A DNA stretch of 64,000 nucleotides, taken from assembly GCA_963766995.1 (NCBI GenBank), contig CAVYCE010000001.1, positions 62,001 through 126,000 of the forward strand. Direction: 5' to 3'. Source of the DNA: Bog-473 sp963766995. GTDB taxonomy: Bacteria; Actinomycetota; Acidimicrobiia; Acidimicrobiales; RAAP-2. Below the pieces are notes generated by a model, which was given only the letters and a program-made list of their open reading frames with translations, searched no databases and was not told the DNA's origin. Below are positions 1 to 7,794 of the stretch, piece after piece (the stretch's first letter is position 1; every line of letters starts with the position of its first letter). Made by a program: the position numbers and the translations under genes.

Positions 1-198
1 CCAGTCGGTCTCATCGAAGGCTCTCCTGGCGGCATCGATGGCCCGGTGCATTTCAGCCGTCGATGCGTCGGCCACGGAACCAAGTATTTCTTCGGTGGCC
101 GGATTGATGTTCTCGAAAGTTTGCCCCGAATCGGCATCGACCAGCTTTCCGTCGATCAGCATGCGCTGCTCGGGGTTCACCTTCACTGCATCGGTCAC
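1..198 (-). CDS. Aldehyde dehydrogenase, N-terminal part (cut by window edge)
   Basis: The 66 visible codons begin at a GTG (198) preceded by GGAGG about 8 nt upstream and run off the window start. The peptide contains INPATEEILGSVADAS and AIDAARRAFDETDW, the N-terminal NAD-binding segment of the aldehyde dehydrogenase superfamily, which oxidises aldehydes to acids with NAD(P)+. It is strikingly similar to the N-terminus of the complete aldehyde dehydrogenase at 43386-44867, including about 10-15 residues before the first MLxDGxL motif, so the two are paralogues. The catalytic Cys and Glu lie outside the window. It is divergent from the thioesterase at 408 and shares its promoter region with a palindrome at 319-334. 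Confidence 0.9.
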   Translation of the reverse strand, partial: MTDAVKVNPEQRMLIDGKLVDADSGQTFENINPATEEILGSVADASTAEMHRAIDAARRAFDETDW

Positions 199-318
199 CG
201 TCTGTTTCCTCCCCGTCGTACGTGGCCCCATCGAAAGGGGCCATCGAATCAGAGCGTGACACACGCACCGACGCTCAAAATGACGCCTGCAGCGCCCTAC
301 GGCGGAGGGTATCTGACT

Positions 319-334
319 TTGACGTCGCCGTCAA
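319..334. promoter_or_regulatory. Operator-like palindrome TTGACGTCGCCGTCAA
   Basis: A 16-bp inverted repeat with perfect 6-bp arms (TTGACG / CGTCAA) lies in the 209-bp gap between the divergent aldehyde dehydrogenase (198) and thioesterase (408). The same TTGACGTC half recurs in the promoter regions at 8907, 14746 and 22990, which suggests one shared regulator. The regulator is not identified; size and symmetry fit a TetR-type dimer (inference). Confidence 0.5.
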
Positions 335-407
335 AAATCACACTAGGATCGCCGCATCCGCTGCCCGCCTCTCCAATTTTTTTCCCGAGATAGCGCAAGG
401 AGATTCG

Positions 408-1238
408 ATGTTCACGATCGACGCATTTGTCGAAGCCCTCACGCTGGAATCGGTCGGCAACGACCACTTCCGGGCCGCCAACCTGCCTTCCGAACATGGC
501 GTCGTCTTTGGCGGTCAGTTGCTGGCCCAGTCAGTGATCGCGGGATTGTCCGGCCAGGAGGGCAAGACGGTGAAGACCATCCACACGGTCTTCGCCCGAG
601 GTGGGGCACCTGATCTCCCCTTGGAGATTGAGGTCGATCGGATGCATGGAGGTCGATCGGTGGCCAGCAGCACGGTGACCATCACCCAGAAGGAGCAGGT
701 AGTGACCCGGTCGCTCGTATTGCTGAGCGCCGATGAGACCGATGTGATCCGTCACGCCGACTCGCCGCTCCGTGGCAGCAGTCCTAAAGACGTGACGGCC
801 ACAGCTCGATCGATGGGAGCGTGGGAGATCGGGATCGTCGGGAACGTCGACCTCAGTGACCCCGAGCTGGTCGGACCGCCCGAACTCGACGTCTGGATCC
901 GATTTGCCGGCGCACCCGATGACCCGGCCATCGACCAAGCCTTGGTGGCTTACTCCACCGACGGATTTCTGATCGGCACGGCCATGCGTCCCCACGCCGG
1001 GGTCGGACAGGCACAGGCCCATCGCATATTGTCCACGGGCGTGCTCAGCCACACGCTCACCTATCACGAGCGGTGCCCCGCATCGGAATGGCATCTCTTG
1101 GAGCAGAGAAGCACGTATGCCGGTCGGGGCCGCAGCTACGGCCGAGGTGACATTTACCGCTCCGACGGGCAACTGGCTGCGTCATTTGTCCAGGACGCCA
1201 TGATCCGGGCCCGCTCGGGCGGCGCCGGTTCGCTCTAG
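408..1238 (+). CDS. Acyl-CoA thioesterase II (TesB-like)
   Basis: Predicted to hydrolyse acyl-CoA to free acid and CoA in the cytosol. The 276-residue product is close to the usual TesB length (about 285) and has the double-hotdog layout: N-terminal VFGGQLLAQS motif near residues 35-45 and a C-terminal half with STDGFLIG, SHTLTYHE and a SYGRGDIY segment near the end. The ATG at 408 was chosen because AAGGAG lies 6-7 nt upstream; the frame is open further upstream but that part crosses the promoter palindrome. Its stop overlaps the convergent esterase stop (a shared CTAG). In this setting it could release CoA from dead-end acyl-CoA intermediates (inference). Confidence 0.85.
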   Translation: MFTIDAFVEALTLESVGNDHFRAANLPSEHGVVFGGQLLAQSVIAGLSGQEGKTVKTIHTVFARGGAPDLPLEIEVDRMHGGRSVASSTVTITQKEQVVTRSLVLLSADETDVIRHADSPLRGSSPKDVTATARSMGAWEIGIVGNVDLSDPELVGPPELDVWIRFAGAPDDPAIDQALVAYSTDGFLIGTAMRPHAGVGQAQAHRILSTGVLSHTLTYHERCPASEWHLLEQRSTYAGRGRSYGRGDIYRSDGQLAASFVQDAMIRARSGGAGSL

Positions 1239-2179
1239 CGGAGCTGGCGCCGAAGCCAATCCAACATGCAGTGATTGGTCAGTTGCACCGCCGCTGCCTC
1301 GGGCGCCATCAGATACGCGTGCGGTAACCCGGCCATGACATGGAGCTCACAAGGCACGCCGGCCTGGTTGAGGCGCTGGGCGTAGGTCACATCCTCGTCC
1401 CGGAATCCATCAATCGAACCGACCACGATGCAGGTGGGTGGCAGACCGGACAGGTCGGTGGCGCGAGCTGCCGCGGCGTACGACTCCAGATCCTCGGCGC
1501 CATATCGATCACCCAGATACGAGCGCCATCCCAATTGATTCGACGTGGCATCCCAGACGTAGAGTCCGTCCGCCCGGATTGATGGCGTCTGTTGTCGATC
1601 GTCGAGCATGGGGCAATCCAACAGCTGGAAGGCGATCGGGTACTCACCCCGGTCTCGGGCCAGCAGCGCTAGGGCAGCAGCCAATCCTCCGCCGGCACTG
1701 AGTCCGTAAAGGCCGATCTGGCTGGGATCGATGCCAAGTTCCACGGCATGTTCATGGGTCCACTGCAGCGCGGCATAGCAATCGTCGATCGGACCCGGAT
1801 ACGGGCACTCAGGTGCCAACCGGTAGTCCACCGACACCCCCACGACACCCAGCGACTGACACCAGTGATGCAGCAAGGCATCGTCCATTTCATTGGAGCC
1901 GATGATGTATCCCCCACCGTGCATGGTCACGATGGCCGGCAGCACACCTGTGTCGGACGCGCCCCGGTGCACCCGGACACGCACCCCTGCATCACCCGGC
2001 ACCACATGCTCGGTCCTCACCACCGCATCGGTGAGTCCAGGGGTAGTGAAGGAGACCCCACGCATGGATTGCAATGCCTCAGCGTCAAGCGGGGGCATGT
2101 CGAAGGCCCCAAGGATTGGCTGCAGCTCGGGATCGAGCAGATCCTTCACTGAACGACTTGGGGGAAATGCATCGGTCAT
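1235..2179 (-). CDS. HSL-family alpha/beta hydrolase (esterase)
   Basis: A 314-residue serine hydrolase of the hormone-sensitive-lipase group. Visible hallmarks are the oxyanion HGGGYIIGS near residue 88, the nucleophile motif GLSAGGG (Ser near 160), an Asp in the VGSIDGFRDE segment and a His in GLPHAY near the C-terminus, giving a complete Ser-Asp-His triad. There is no signal peptide, so it is probably cytosolic. It starts by a 4-bp ATGA overlap with the stop of the upstream SDR, so the two are translationally coupled. Likely role: hydrolysis of an ester or lactone in the catabolic pathway; the substrate cannot be told from sequence. Confidence 0.9.
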   Translation of the reverse strand: MTDAFPPSRSVKDLLDPELQPILGAFDMPPLDAEALQSMRGVSFTTPGLTDAVVRTEHVVPGDAGVRVRVHRGASDTGVLPAIVTMHGGGYIIGSNEMDDALLHHWCQSLGVVGVSVDYRLAPECPYPGPIDDCYAALQWTHEHAVELGIDPSQIGLYGLSAGGGLAAALALLARDRGEYPIAFQLLDCPMLDDRQQTPSIRADGLYVWDATSNQLGWRSYLGDRYGAEDLESYAAAARATDLSGLPPTCIVVGSIDGFRDEDVTYAQRLNQAGVPCELHVMAGLPHAYLMAPEAAAVQLTNHCMLDWLRRQLR

Positions 2180-3009
2180 TGGAGCGCCATTCCGCCGGTC
2201 CGGACCGAAGCCACTACGCCACCGTCCACCGTGAGATCGACGCCCGTGATGTAGCGAGCCTCGTCGGAGAGCAGGAATGCCACCGCGTTCGCCACCTCGT
2301 CCGCAGTGCCCTCCCGTCCACTGGCCGAGGCGCCGACCAGCATGTCCATGACCGACTGCGCCTCGGACTCTTGACGACCCATGGGCGTGTCGATGATGCC
2401 CGGCGTCACCGAGCAGATGCGGGCACCCAATCGTCCGAACGGCAACGCCTCACGCCGAACAAGTCGGTGTACCCCTCGCTTGGCCCACATGTAGGCCATG
2501 CCCGAGTCCTCCACCGCAGTTCCGACTGCTTCACCGATGCGGTCGATGAACTCGAAATGGAGTGGGTCATCGAGCACGACATCAGCGGGAACGTCGGCGT
2601 CCGGCATGGCCAAGAGCGCCGCAATGGAGGCGAAGCACACGATGGCCGTCCCTTCGGTGGCCAACGCACGGCACCCGTCAACCAGTAAGGCCGTCCCGAC
2701 CAGATCAACGGCCATGATCTCGCGCCAGTCCGCCATGGTGGGCGACACGCCGGCAGCGTGGGCGACGGCACGAAGGGATCCCGCGGCCGCGGCCCGTTCC
2801 AGCAGGGCCGTGATGCCACCCTGATCTTTGACATCGACGACGCACGCTTCGACGGTGGCCTGCGAGCGTGACGACAGCGCATTAGCCACCGCCTTCACCG
2901 CGCCTTCGTCCCGATCAGCCAGGAAGAGCACGTCAACCATGTCGGCCACCCGCTCGGCGCAGGCGGCACCCATGCCTCGCGCAGCACCGGTCACGATGCC
3001 AACGGTCAT
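2176..3009 (-). CDS. Short-chain dehydrogenase/reductase (3-alpha-HSD-like)
   Basis: NAD(P)-dependent alcohol/ketone oxidoreductase of 277 residues. It has the SDR nucleotide motif TGAARGMG near residue 8, a catalytic Ser in CFASIAAL, and the YxxxK pair in YMWAKRG near residue 180. An insert between the Ser and Tyr regions and the C-terminal VDGGVVASVRTGG resemble 3-alpha-hydroxysteroid dehydrogenase/carbonyl reductase-like SDRs. The ATG at 3009 has GAAGGG upstream and gives the normal SDR N-terminus; the open frame upstream looks non-coding. It is followed by the coupled HSL esterase. Steroid or terpenoid alcohol oxidation is plausible but unproven. Confidence 0.85.
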   Translation of the reverse strand: MTVGIVTGAARGMGAACAERVADMVDVLFLADRDEGAVKAVANALSSRSQATVEACVVDVKDQGGITALLERAAAAGSLRAVAHAAGVSPTMADWREIMAVDLVGTALLVDGCRALATEGTAIVCFASIAALLAMPDADVPADVVLDDPLHFEFIDRIGEAVGTAVEDSGMAYMWAKRGVHRLVRREALPFGRLGARICSVTPGIIDTPMGRQESEAQSVMDMLVGASASGREGTADEVANAVAFLLSDEARYITGVDLTVDGGVVASVRTGGMALQ

Positions 3010-3032
3010 GATCGATTTTCCCTTCTCTGCGC

Positions 3033-4667
3033 TCAGCCGCCGACAGTCGAGGCTGCGGCGATCTTGTCCAGTGTCTTCCCGTCCGCAGCCATCAGGTAGC
3101 CCTGACGCACTTCGGACGCCACCGCAGCGTCCCACTTCCGCACGAACGCCGCATGTGTCGGATAGAGCGACGCCAGTTTGGGGGCGCTGAGCGGCACCGT
3201 CGTGCCAAAAATGTTGCAGAGAATCCCCGACCCCACTGTCGGAGACGACTGTTTTCCCACTTGCCCCAGGGAGGAGCTATTGGGCTGTCCAATACCAGAG
3301 AGCTTCGCTACCGGCGCCACCACCTGCGGCGTGCGGACACCGCCAAGCGCATTGCCACTGCTGTCAAGGAGGAACGATTTCCCCCCTGGTGCCAGCTCGA
3401 GCCGGGGCGACTGCCGCGCCGGCTGTCCACCTGACACCCAACGATTGAGCGTGTTGATGGCGGCTCGAACCTCGTAGGTATGCGAACCAGCATTGATCGG
3501 CGCCGGGCAGTCGACGATGCCCGGAATCGGGTCCTTCGGAGGATTGAGCATGGATTCGAAGGCCTCAATGTCGGCGACGCCATTGTCATTGTCGGATCGC
3601 GAGTAGAGGAGGCCATAGGTGTCGTCATGGGCCGTCCCGGCGACCTCCCATTCCCGTATGGAATTGGTGGGTGGCTGCCTCGCCGCCTTGTAACCGAGCG
3701 TGAGCAGGTCGGCTTCCGTCTCGAACAGGAGGACGGGTACATGCACGTCGGTGCGGATGTAGGTCGGCGTCGGCGTCGTGATGGTGGTCTGTGGCGACTG
3801 GGAAAGATCGGCCCCATCCCCGGCGCGGCTGTAGACAAAGTAACCGTCGTACACGCCGGGCGAAAGAGGCTGGATGGCGTCGATGTAGGTCACCAGGCGG
3901 AAGGCCGACTGTGATTCCCCGATAGCGATCACGCGCTTGGGTTGGAGTCCGCCGAGCAGCGTTGCGGCGGAGGCGTGCACGGCTTCTCCGGTCTGCTCGA
4001 AAATGCTGTACGAGTAGCTGTCACCCGGGTGTTGCAGTGCGCCATAGCGAGCCGGATCCGTTTGCTTGATACCCCCGGCACCATCGGCACTGGCGATAGA
4101 TCCCTTTTCGCCGTATATGCCCCCTTCTTGGGCATCTACACCGACATAGGCCATGCCATCGCGGATCATCTGCGTGTGGCCCGTCAGCCACGCCGCGGCC
4201 GCATCGACACCGCCGGTGACGTTGAGCCACTCCACTCCCACGGTGCCGTCGAACCGGCTTGGGTCAATGGGTCGGTAGACAATGACTCGAGTGGTGTAGG
4301 CCGCATGGTGCGCCGGGACCACGTGCCAGCGCCCATTCGAGGTCAGCTTGTGGGCACTGCCAAACGAGGTGGCAGTGCCGGAGATGAAGTACTCCGACTC
4401 TTCGTACCCGACTTGCGAGAGAGGGAACAGGGTCGACCCCAGGAACGAGATGCCGCTCGTCGGCAGTATCGGCCCTTTCACTGTCGGCGATGGCACGGCG
4501 GCGGTTACGGTCTTGCTCGATCTCGTCGATCCTCCTGCGCTGGGCGCAGTGAGTGCGAGGCACCCTACGGCCAACGCGGCCATCGTCAGGCTCAAGCCAC
4601 GAACGCGCTTGAGCATCCCCTGCCGACGTATTTGGTCAGAGCTGCACTCGTTGAAGGTTCCACTCAC
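3033..4667 (-). CDS. Secreted alpha/beta hydrolase-domain protein
   Basis: A large (544-residue) exported protein of the alpha/beta hydrolase-domain family often annotated Abhydrolase_10. A signal-peptide core (LSLTMAALAVGCLAL followed by small residues) precedes the mature part; VIAIGESQSAF near the middle has the GxSxS nucleophile elbow. GTG 4667 is preferred because AAAGGGG lies about 8 nt upstream; the ATG at 4616 gives a shorter, cleaner signal peptide but an SD that is too close. Two C-terminal Cys could form disulphides. It lies 23 bp upstream of the SDR start at 3009, so it may head a three-gene operon with SDR and HSL esterase. Possible extracellular ester cleavage (inference). Confidence 0.75.
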   Translation of the reverse strand: MSGTFNECSSDQIRRQGMLKRVRGLSLTMAALAVGCLALTAPSAGGSTRSSKTVTAAVPSPTVKGPILPTSGISFLGSTLFPLSQVGYEESEYFISGTATSFGSAHKLTSNGRWHVVPAHHAAYTTRVIVYRPIDPSRFDGTVGVEWLNVTGGVDAAAAWLTGHTQMIRDGMAYVGVDAQEGGIYGEKGSIASADGAGGIKQTDPARYGALQHPGDSYSYSIFEQTGEAVHASAATLLGGLQPKRVIAIGESQSAFRLVTYIDAIQPLSPGVYDGYFVYSRAGDGADLSQSPQTTITTPTPTYIRTDVHVPVLLFETEADLLTLGYKAARQPPTNSIREWEVAGTAHDDTYGLLYSRSDNDNGVADIEAFESMLNPPKDPIPGIVDCPAPINAGSHTYEVRAAINTLNRWVSGGQPARQSPRLELAPGGKSFLLDSSGNALGGVRTPQVVAPVAKLSGIGQPNSSSLGQVGKQSSPTVGSGILCNIFGTTVPLSAPKLASLYPTHAAFVRKWDAAVASEVRQGYLMAADGKTLDKIAAASTVGG

Positions 4668-4679
4668 GGTCCCACCCCT

Positions 4680-4991
4680 TTGACCACCTGTCGGCTGACC
4701 GTCAACCGAATTTCGGCCGAGGATAATCAGTTCAACACCAAAGAGGCGATTGTCCTGGCGTGCACGGAAGAGCAGGTGCCTTTTCTGGGGCAACTGCTGG
4801 ACGACGCAGCGGCATCCGGTGATCACAAATGGGAGCAAAACGAGGTTCTGACGGCCATTGTCGATATGGCCGTGGCGCGTCTGGTGTCCGATCTCGACGT
4901 CGACATACTTCGCGGAGAACTCCGACGCCCGATTGAACGCCTGCTCTCACCCAACGTCGGGACCAAGGGACCCTCTGGCATCAGCCGATAG
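4680..4991 (+). CDS. Possible small hypothetical protein
   Basis: This frame, ending at TAG 4989-4991, has coding-like codon usage (mostly G/C at third positions) and a globular-looking sequence with ACTEEQVPFLGQLLDDAA and a helical LVSDLDVDILRGELRRPIE. It does not resemble anything I recognise. There is no ATG or convincing Shine-Dalgarno; TTG at 4680 is the earliest reasonable start, and CTG or GTG codons further in are alternatives. It lies just upstream of, and in the same direction as, the enoyl-CoA hydratase (GTG 5027), and is divergent from the secreted hydrolase whose start it nearly touches. Confidence 0.35.
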   Translation: MTTCRLTVNRISAEDNQFNTKEAIVLACTEEQVPFLGQLLDDAAASGDHKWEQNEVLTAIVDMAVARLVSDLDVDILRGELRRPIERLLSPNVGTKGPSGISR

Positions 4992-5026
4992 TGTCCCGAG
5001 CGGGCGAGGCCCGAAGGGAGGCATCC

Positions 5027-5806
5027 GTGTCAGAGGAACTGGGCGCCACCGGACTGCGCTTCGAGCGAGAAGGACCGGTGGCCTGGTGCATCATCGATCG
5101 TCCCGAATCTCGCAATGCACTGACGCCGGCCATGTACTTCGGCATCAAGCGGGCAGTCCGGCTGGTCAACAGCGATCCCGAACTGGCCGCATTGATCATC
5201 ACCGGCACCGGCGATGTCTTTGCCCCTGGAGGAGATCTGGGTGGCCGCCGTCAGGAGGGCGACGAACCGATCCCCGACATCGGACATGACATCCTGCCCT
5301 TCCTGTCCATCAGGGACAGCCGGGCTCCTGTGGTGAGCGCAGTCAATGGCATCTGCCAGGCGGGAGGGTTGCTCATCGCCATGCTGTCGGACATAGCGGT
5401 GGCCAGCGATCGAGCCACCTTCCGCGTGCCCGAGCTCCTTCGAGGCATTCCTGATGCCACGTACGCCGCCGTGCTTCCGGCCCACGTCGGCATTGCCATG
5501 GCGCGAGATCTGCTGTTGTCCGCTCGCCCCTTTGATGCCGCAGAGGCACTTCGACTGGGTGTGATCTCGCGTGTCGTGCCTCATGATCAGTTGCTCGATG
5601 AAGCCCGACGGGCCGTGCGGGAGATCCTGCAGACCCCGCCGATGGCTCGCATGCACGTGAAACGAATGCTCAACGATCGCTACGGGTTGATCGACTATCA
5701 GACGATGTTCTGGGCGCTCGACGAATCGCCCGAGCCGCGTGAGGGAATGAAAGCCTTTATGGAGAAGCGGCCACCATCGTGGGTACCCGAGGGCCTGCAT
5801 CCCTGA
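5027..5806 (+). CDS. Enoyl-CoA hydratase/isomerase family protein
   Basis: Crotonase-fold protein of 259 residues expected to act on an acyl-CoA in the cytosol. Family marks include IDRPESRNALTP near residue 25, the oxyanion-hole segment PGGDLGG near 70, and VNGICQAGGLLIAMLSDI near 115. The Glu pair typical of genuine hydratases is not obvious, so isomerase or hydrolase activity is possible. The start GTG 5027 follows GGGAGG by 6 nt; an in-frame GTG at 4991 is less likely. It converges on the TetR gene at 5816. Confidence 0.85.
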   Translation: MSEELGATGLRFEREGPVAWCIIDRPESRNALTPAMYFGIKRAVRLVNSDPELAALIITGTGDVFAPGGDLGGRRQEGDEPIPDIGHDILPFLSIRDSRAPVVSAVNGICQAGGLLIAMLSDIAVASDRATFRVPELLRGIPDATYAAVLPAHVGIAMARDLLLSARPFDAAEALRLGVISRVVPHDQLLDEARRAVREILQTPPMARMHVKRMLNDRYGLIDYQTMFWALDESPEPREGMKAFMEKRPPSWVPEGLHP

Positions 5807-5815
5807 ACGAAAACG

Positions 5816-6418
5816 TCAGCGGGATGCCGTCCGCGCACAAAAGCCGGTGAGGTGATCAACGTCGGCTCGGGTTGGCACCTCGTGCCGCCAAAGGTGATCC
5901 GACAACAGGCCGAGCGCGGCGTGGGCGGCCAGTGCCGCATCGACCTCGGGTGCGGGACTTCCGAGCTCGGCGAAGGGCTCAATGAGAAGCGACGCCAAGG
6001 GAGCACTGGCGAAGTGGCGTCCGGCAGCCTCTCCACCACCCGCGATGCTGCCGTTCCACAACACCGCCAGGGTAGTGGCGGCAATTTCAGGGTCGGCTTG
6101 AGCCAGGACGCCTTTCACCCACTGCCGGACTCGGCCCTCGGGTGTCGTCGACTTGGCCATTTGGTGGGCCAGGTAGGTCCTTAGACGCTCCGCTCCATCC
6201 TCCAGGATGGCGGTGACCAGGTCATCCTTTGATTTGAAGTGGCGATAGAAGGCGTCATTGGAGAGGCCGGCCGCGGCCACAATGTCGGCCACTCGGGGCT
6301 TCGACGTCGGGCCGCCACGGCCCATGAGCGCAAGGGCGGCATCGAGCAGGCGACGCACCTCGTCGGCATAGTCACTCTCGCGTTTGGCCAGCGAGCGACG
6401 GACAATCTTGTCGGTCAC
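5816..6418 (-). CDS. TetR-family regulator
   Basis: A 200-residue repressor with an N-terminal helix-turn-helix (VADIVAAAGLSNDAFYRHFKSKDDL near residues 40-65, split here across helix 2-3) and a helical ligand-binding C-terminus. GTG 6418 is chosen because it leaves the palindrome at 6455-6469 upstream of the gene; an in-frame ATG at 6463 would overlap that site. It is divergent from the ACAD/kinase pair at 6493-8849 and probably controls it together with itself (inference from divergent layout). Ligand likely an acyl-CoA. Confidence 0.88.
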   Translation of the reverse strand: MTDKIVRRSLAKRESDYADEVRRLLDAALALMGRGGPTSKPRVADIVAAAGLSNDAFYRHFKSKDDLVTAILEDGAERLRTYLAHQMAKSTTPEGRVRQWVKGVLAQADPEIAATTLAVLWNGSIAGGGEAAGRHFASAPLASLLIEPFAELGSPAPEVDAALAAHAALGLLSDHLWRHEVPTRADVDHLTGFCARTASR

Positions 6419-6454
6419 GCCTGAATCGGATTGGAGTATTGCGTTCTTGATAGC

Positions 6455-6469
6455 CAGAATCATATTCTG
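6455..6469. promoter_or_regulatory. Palindrome CAGAAT-CAT-ATTCTG
   Basis: A perfect inverted repeat with 6-bp arms and a 3-bp spacer, centred between the TetR gene (5816-6418, minus) and the ACAD gene (ATG 6493). Position and form fit an autoregulatory TetR operator covering both promoters. Assignment to the adjacent TetR is inference. Confidence 0.5.
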
Positions 6470-6492
6470 ACAGAGACCAAGGGAGGGCAACG

Positions 6493-7794
6493 ATGGCCTG
6501 GGATTTCGAAACCGATCCTGAATATCAAAAGAAGCTCGATTGGGCTGACGCGTTTGTCCGGGAGGAAGTCGAGCCCCTCGACCTGGCCTTTCCCCACCTG
6601 CAGTTCACCCCGCTCGAGGGAAAGCGTCGGGAAGCCATCGACCCCCTCAAGGACGCCGTGCGCGCCCAAGGGCTGTGGGCCACCCACCTCGGGCCCGAGC
6701 TCGGGGGTCGGGGCGATGGGCAACTCAAGCTGGCGCTGCTCAATGAGATCCTGGGTCGCTCGTCGTGGGCGCCCATTGTCTTCGGGTGCCAAGCCCCCGA
6801 CACCGGAAACGCCGAGATCATCGCCCACTACGGGACGGCCGAGCAGAAGGAGCGGTACCTGCAGCCACTCCTCAATGGCGAGTGCTTCTCGAGTTACTCC
6901 ATGACAGAACCCCATGCCGGCGCTGACCCCACACTCTTCACGACCCGGGCCGAGAAGGACGGAGATGAGTGGGTCATCAACGGATGGAAGTTCTTCTCGT
7001 CTAATGCCCGAACGGCGTCATTTCTCATTGTGATGGCTGTCACCAATCCCGAGATCAGCCCCTACCAAGGCATGTCCATGTTCCTGGTGCCGACCGACAC
7101 ACCTGGCGTCAACATCGTCCGCAACATGGGTCTCTACGGCGAGGCAGTCAATGAAGGTTCCCACGCTCTCATCCACTACCAGGACGTGCATGTGCCCGCT
7201 GATGCGCTGTTGGGCGGCGAAGGTCAGGCCTTCGTCATCGCCCAGACCCGCCTGGGTGGAGGTCGCATCCACCACGCCATGCGGACGATCGGGATGGCCC
7301 AGAAGGCCATCGACATGATGTGCGAACGAGCGCTCAGCCGGGAGACGCAGGGAAGCCTGTTGGCCGACAAGCAGTTCGTACAGGGCTACATCGCGGATTC
7401 GTACGCCCAGCTCATCCAATTCCGTCTCTTCGTGTTGTACACGGCATGGGAGATCGACAAGTACAACGACTACAAACGGGTTCGCAAGGACATCGCGACG
7501 GCCAAGGTGGTGATGCCTACCGTCCTGCACGACATTGCGTGGCGAGCCATGCAGGTGCACGGCGCGCTGGGCACCACCAACGAGATGCCCTTCTTCGGGA
7601 TGATCCTTGGCGCCGGCGTCATGGGACTGGCCGATGGACCGACTGAGGTGCACAAGGTGACAGTGGCCCGGCAAGTGCTCCGCGGCTACCAAGGCAGCGA
7701 CGATGTCTGGCCGACCCAGTTGTTGCCCAAACGCCAAGATGCGGCCAGAGCCAAGTTCGCCGAGTACCTCGAGCTCGAGGTGGGGAACCTGTGA
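6493..7794 (+). CDS. Acyl-CoA dehydrogenase (ACAD10/11-like)
   Basis: FAD-dependent acyl-CoA dehydrogenase of 433 residues. Motifs: SYSMTEPHAGADPT near residue 137 (FAD/substrate loop), NGWKFFSSNA, RLGGGRIHHAMRTIG near 255, and AMQVHGALGTTNE near 355. The sequence style matches the ACAD domain of human ACAD10/11. That family carries a kinase domain, and here a separate APH-family kinase gene overlaps the stop by 4 bp (GTGA). Such kinase/ACAD pairs handle 4-hydroxyacyl-CoAs through a phosphorylated intermediate (established for LvaA and ACAD10/11-type systems). ATG 6493 follows GGGAGGG. Confidence 0.9.
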   Translation: MAWDFETDPEYQKKLDWADAFVREEVEPLDLAFPHLQFTPLEGKRREAIDPLKDAVRAQGLWATHLGPELGGRGDGQLKLALLNEILGRSSWAPIVFGCQAPDTGNAEIIAHYGTAEQKERYLQPLLNGECFSSYSMTEPHAGADPTLFTTRAEKDGDEWVINGWKFFSSNARTASFLIVMAVTNPEISPYQGMSMFLVPTDTPGVNIVRNMGLYGEAVNEGSHALIHYQDVHVPADALLGGEGQAFVIAQTRLGGGRIHHAMRTIGMAQKAIDMMCERALSRETQGSLLADKQFVQGYIADSYAQLIQFRLFVLYTAWEIDKYNDYKRVRKDIATAKVVMPTVLHDIAWRAMQVHGALGTTNEMPFFGMILGAGVMGLADGPTEVHKVTVARQVLRGYQGSDDVWPTQLLPKRQDAARAKFAEYLELEVGNL

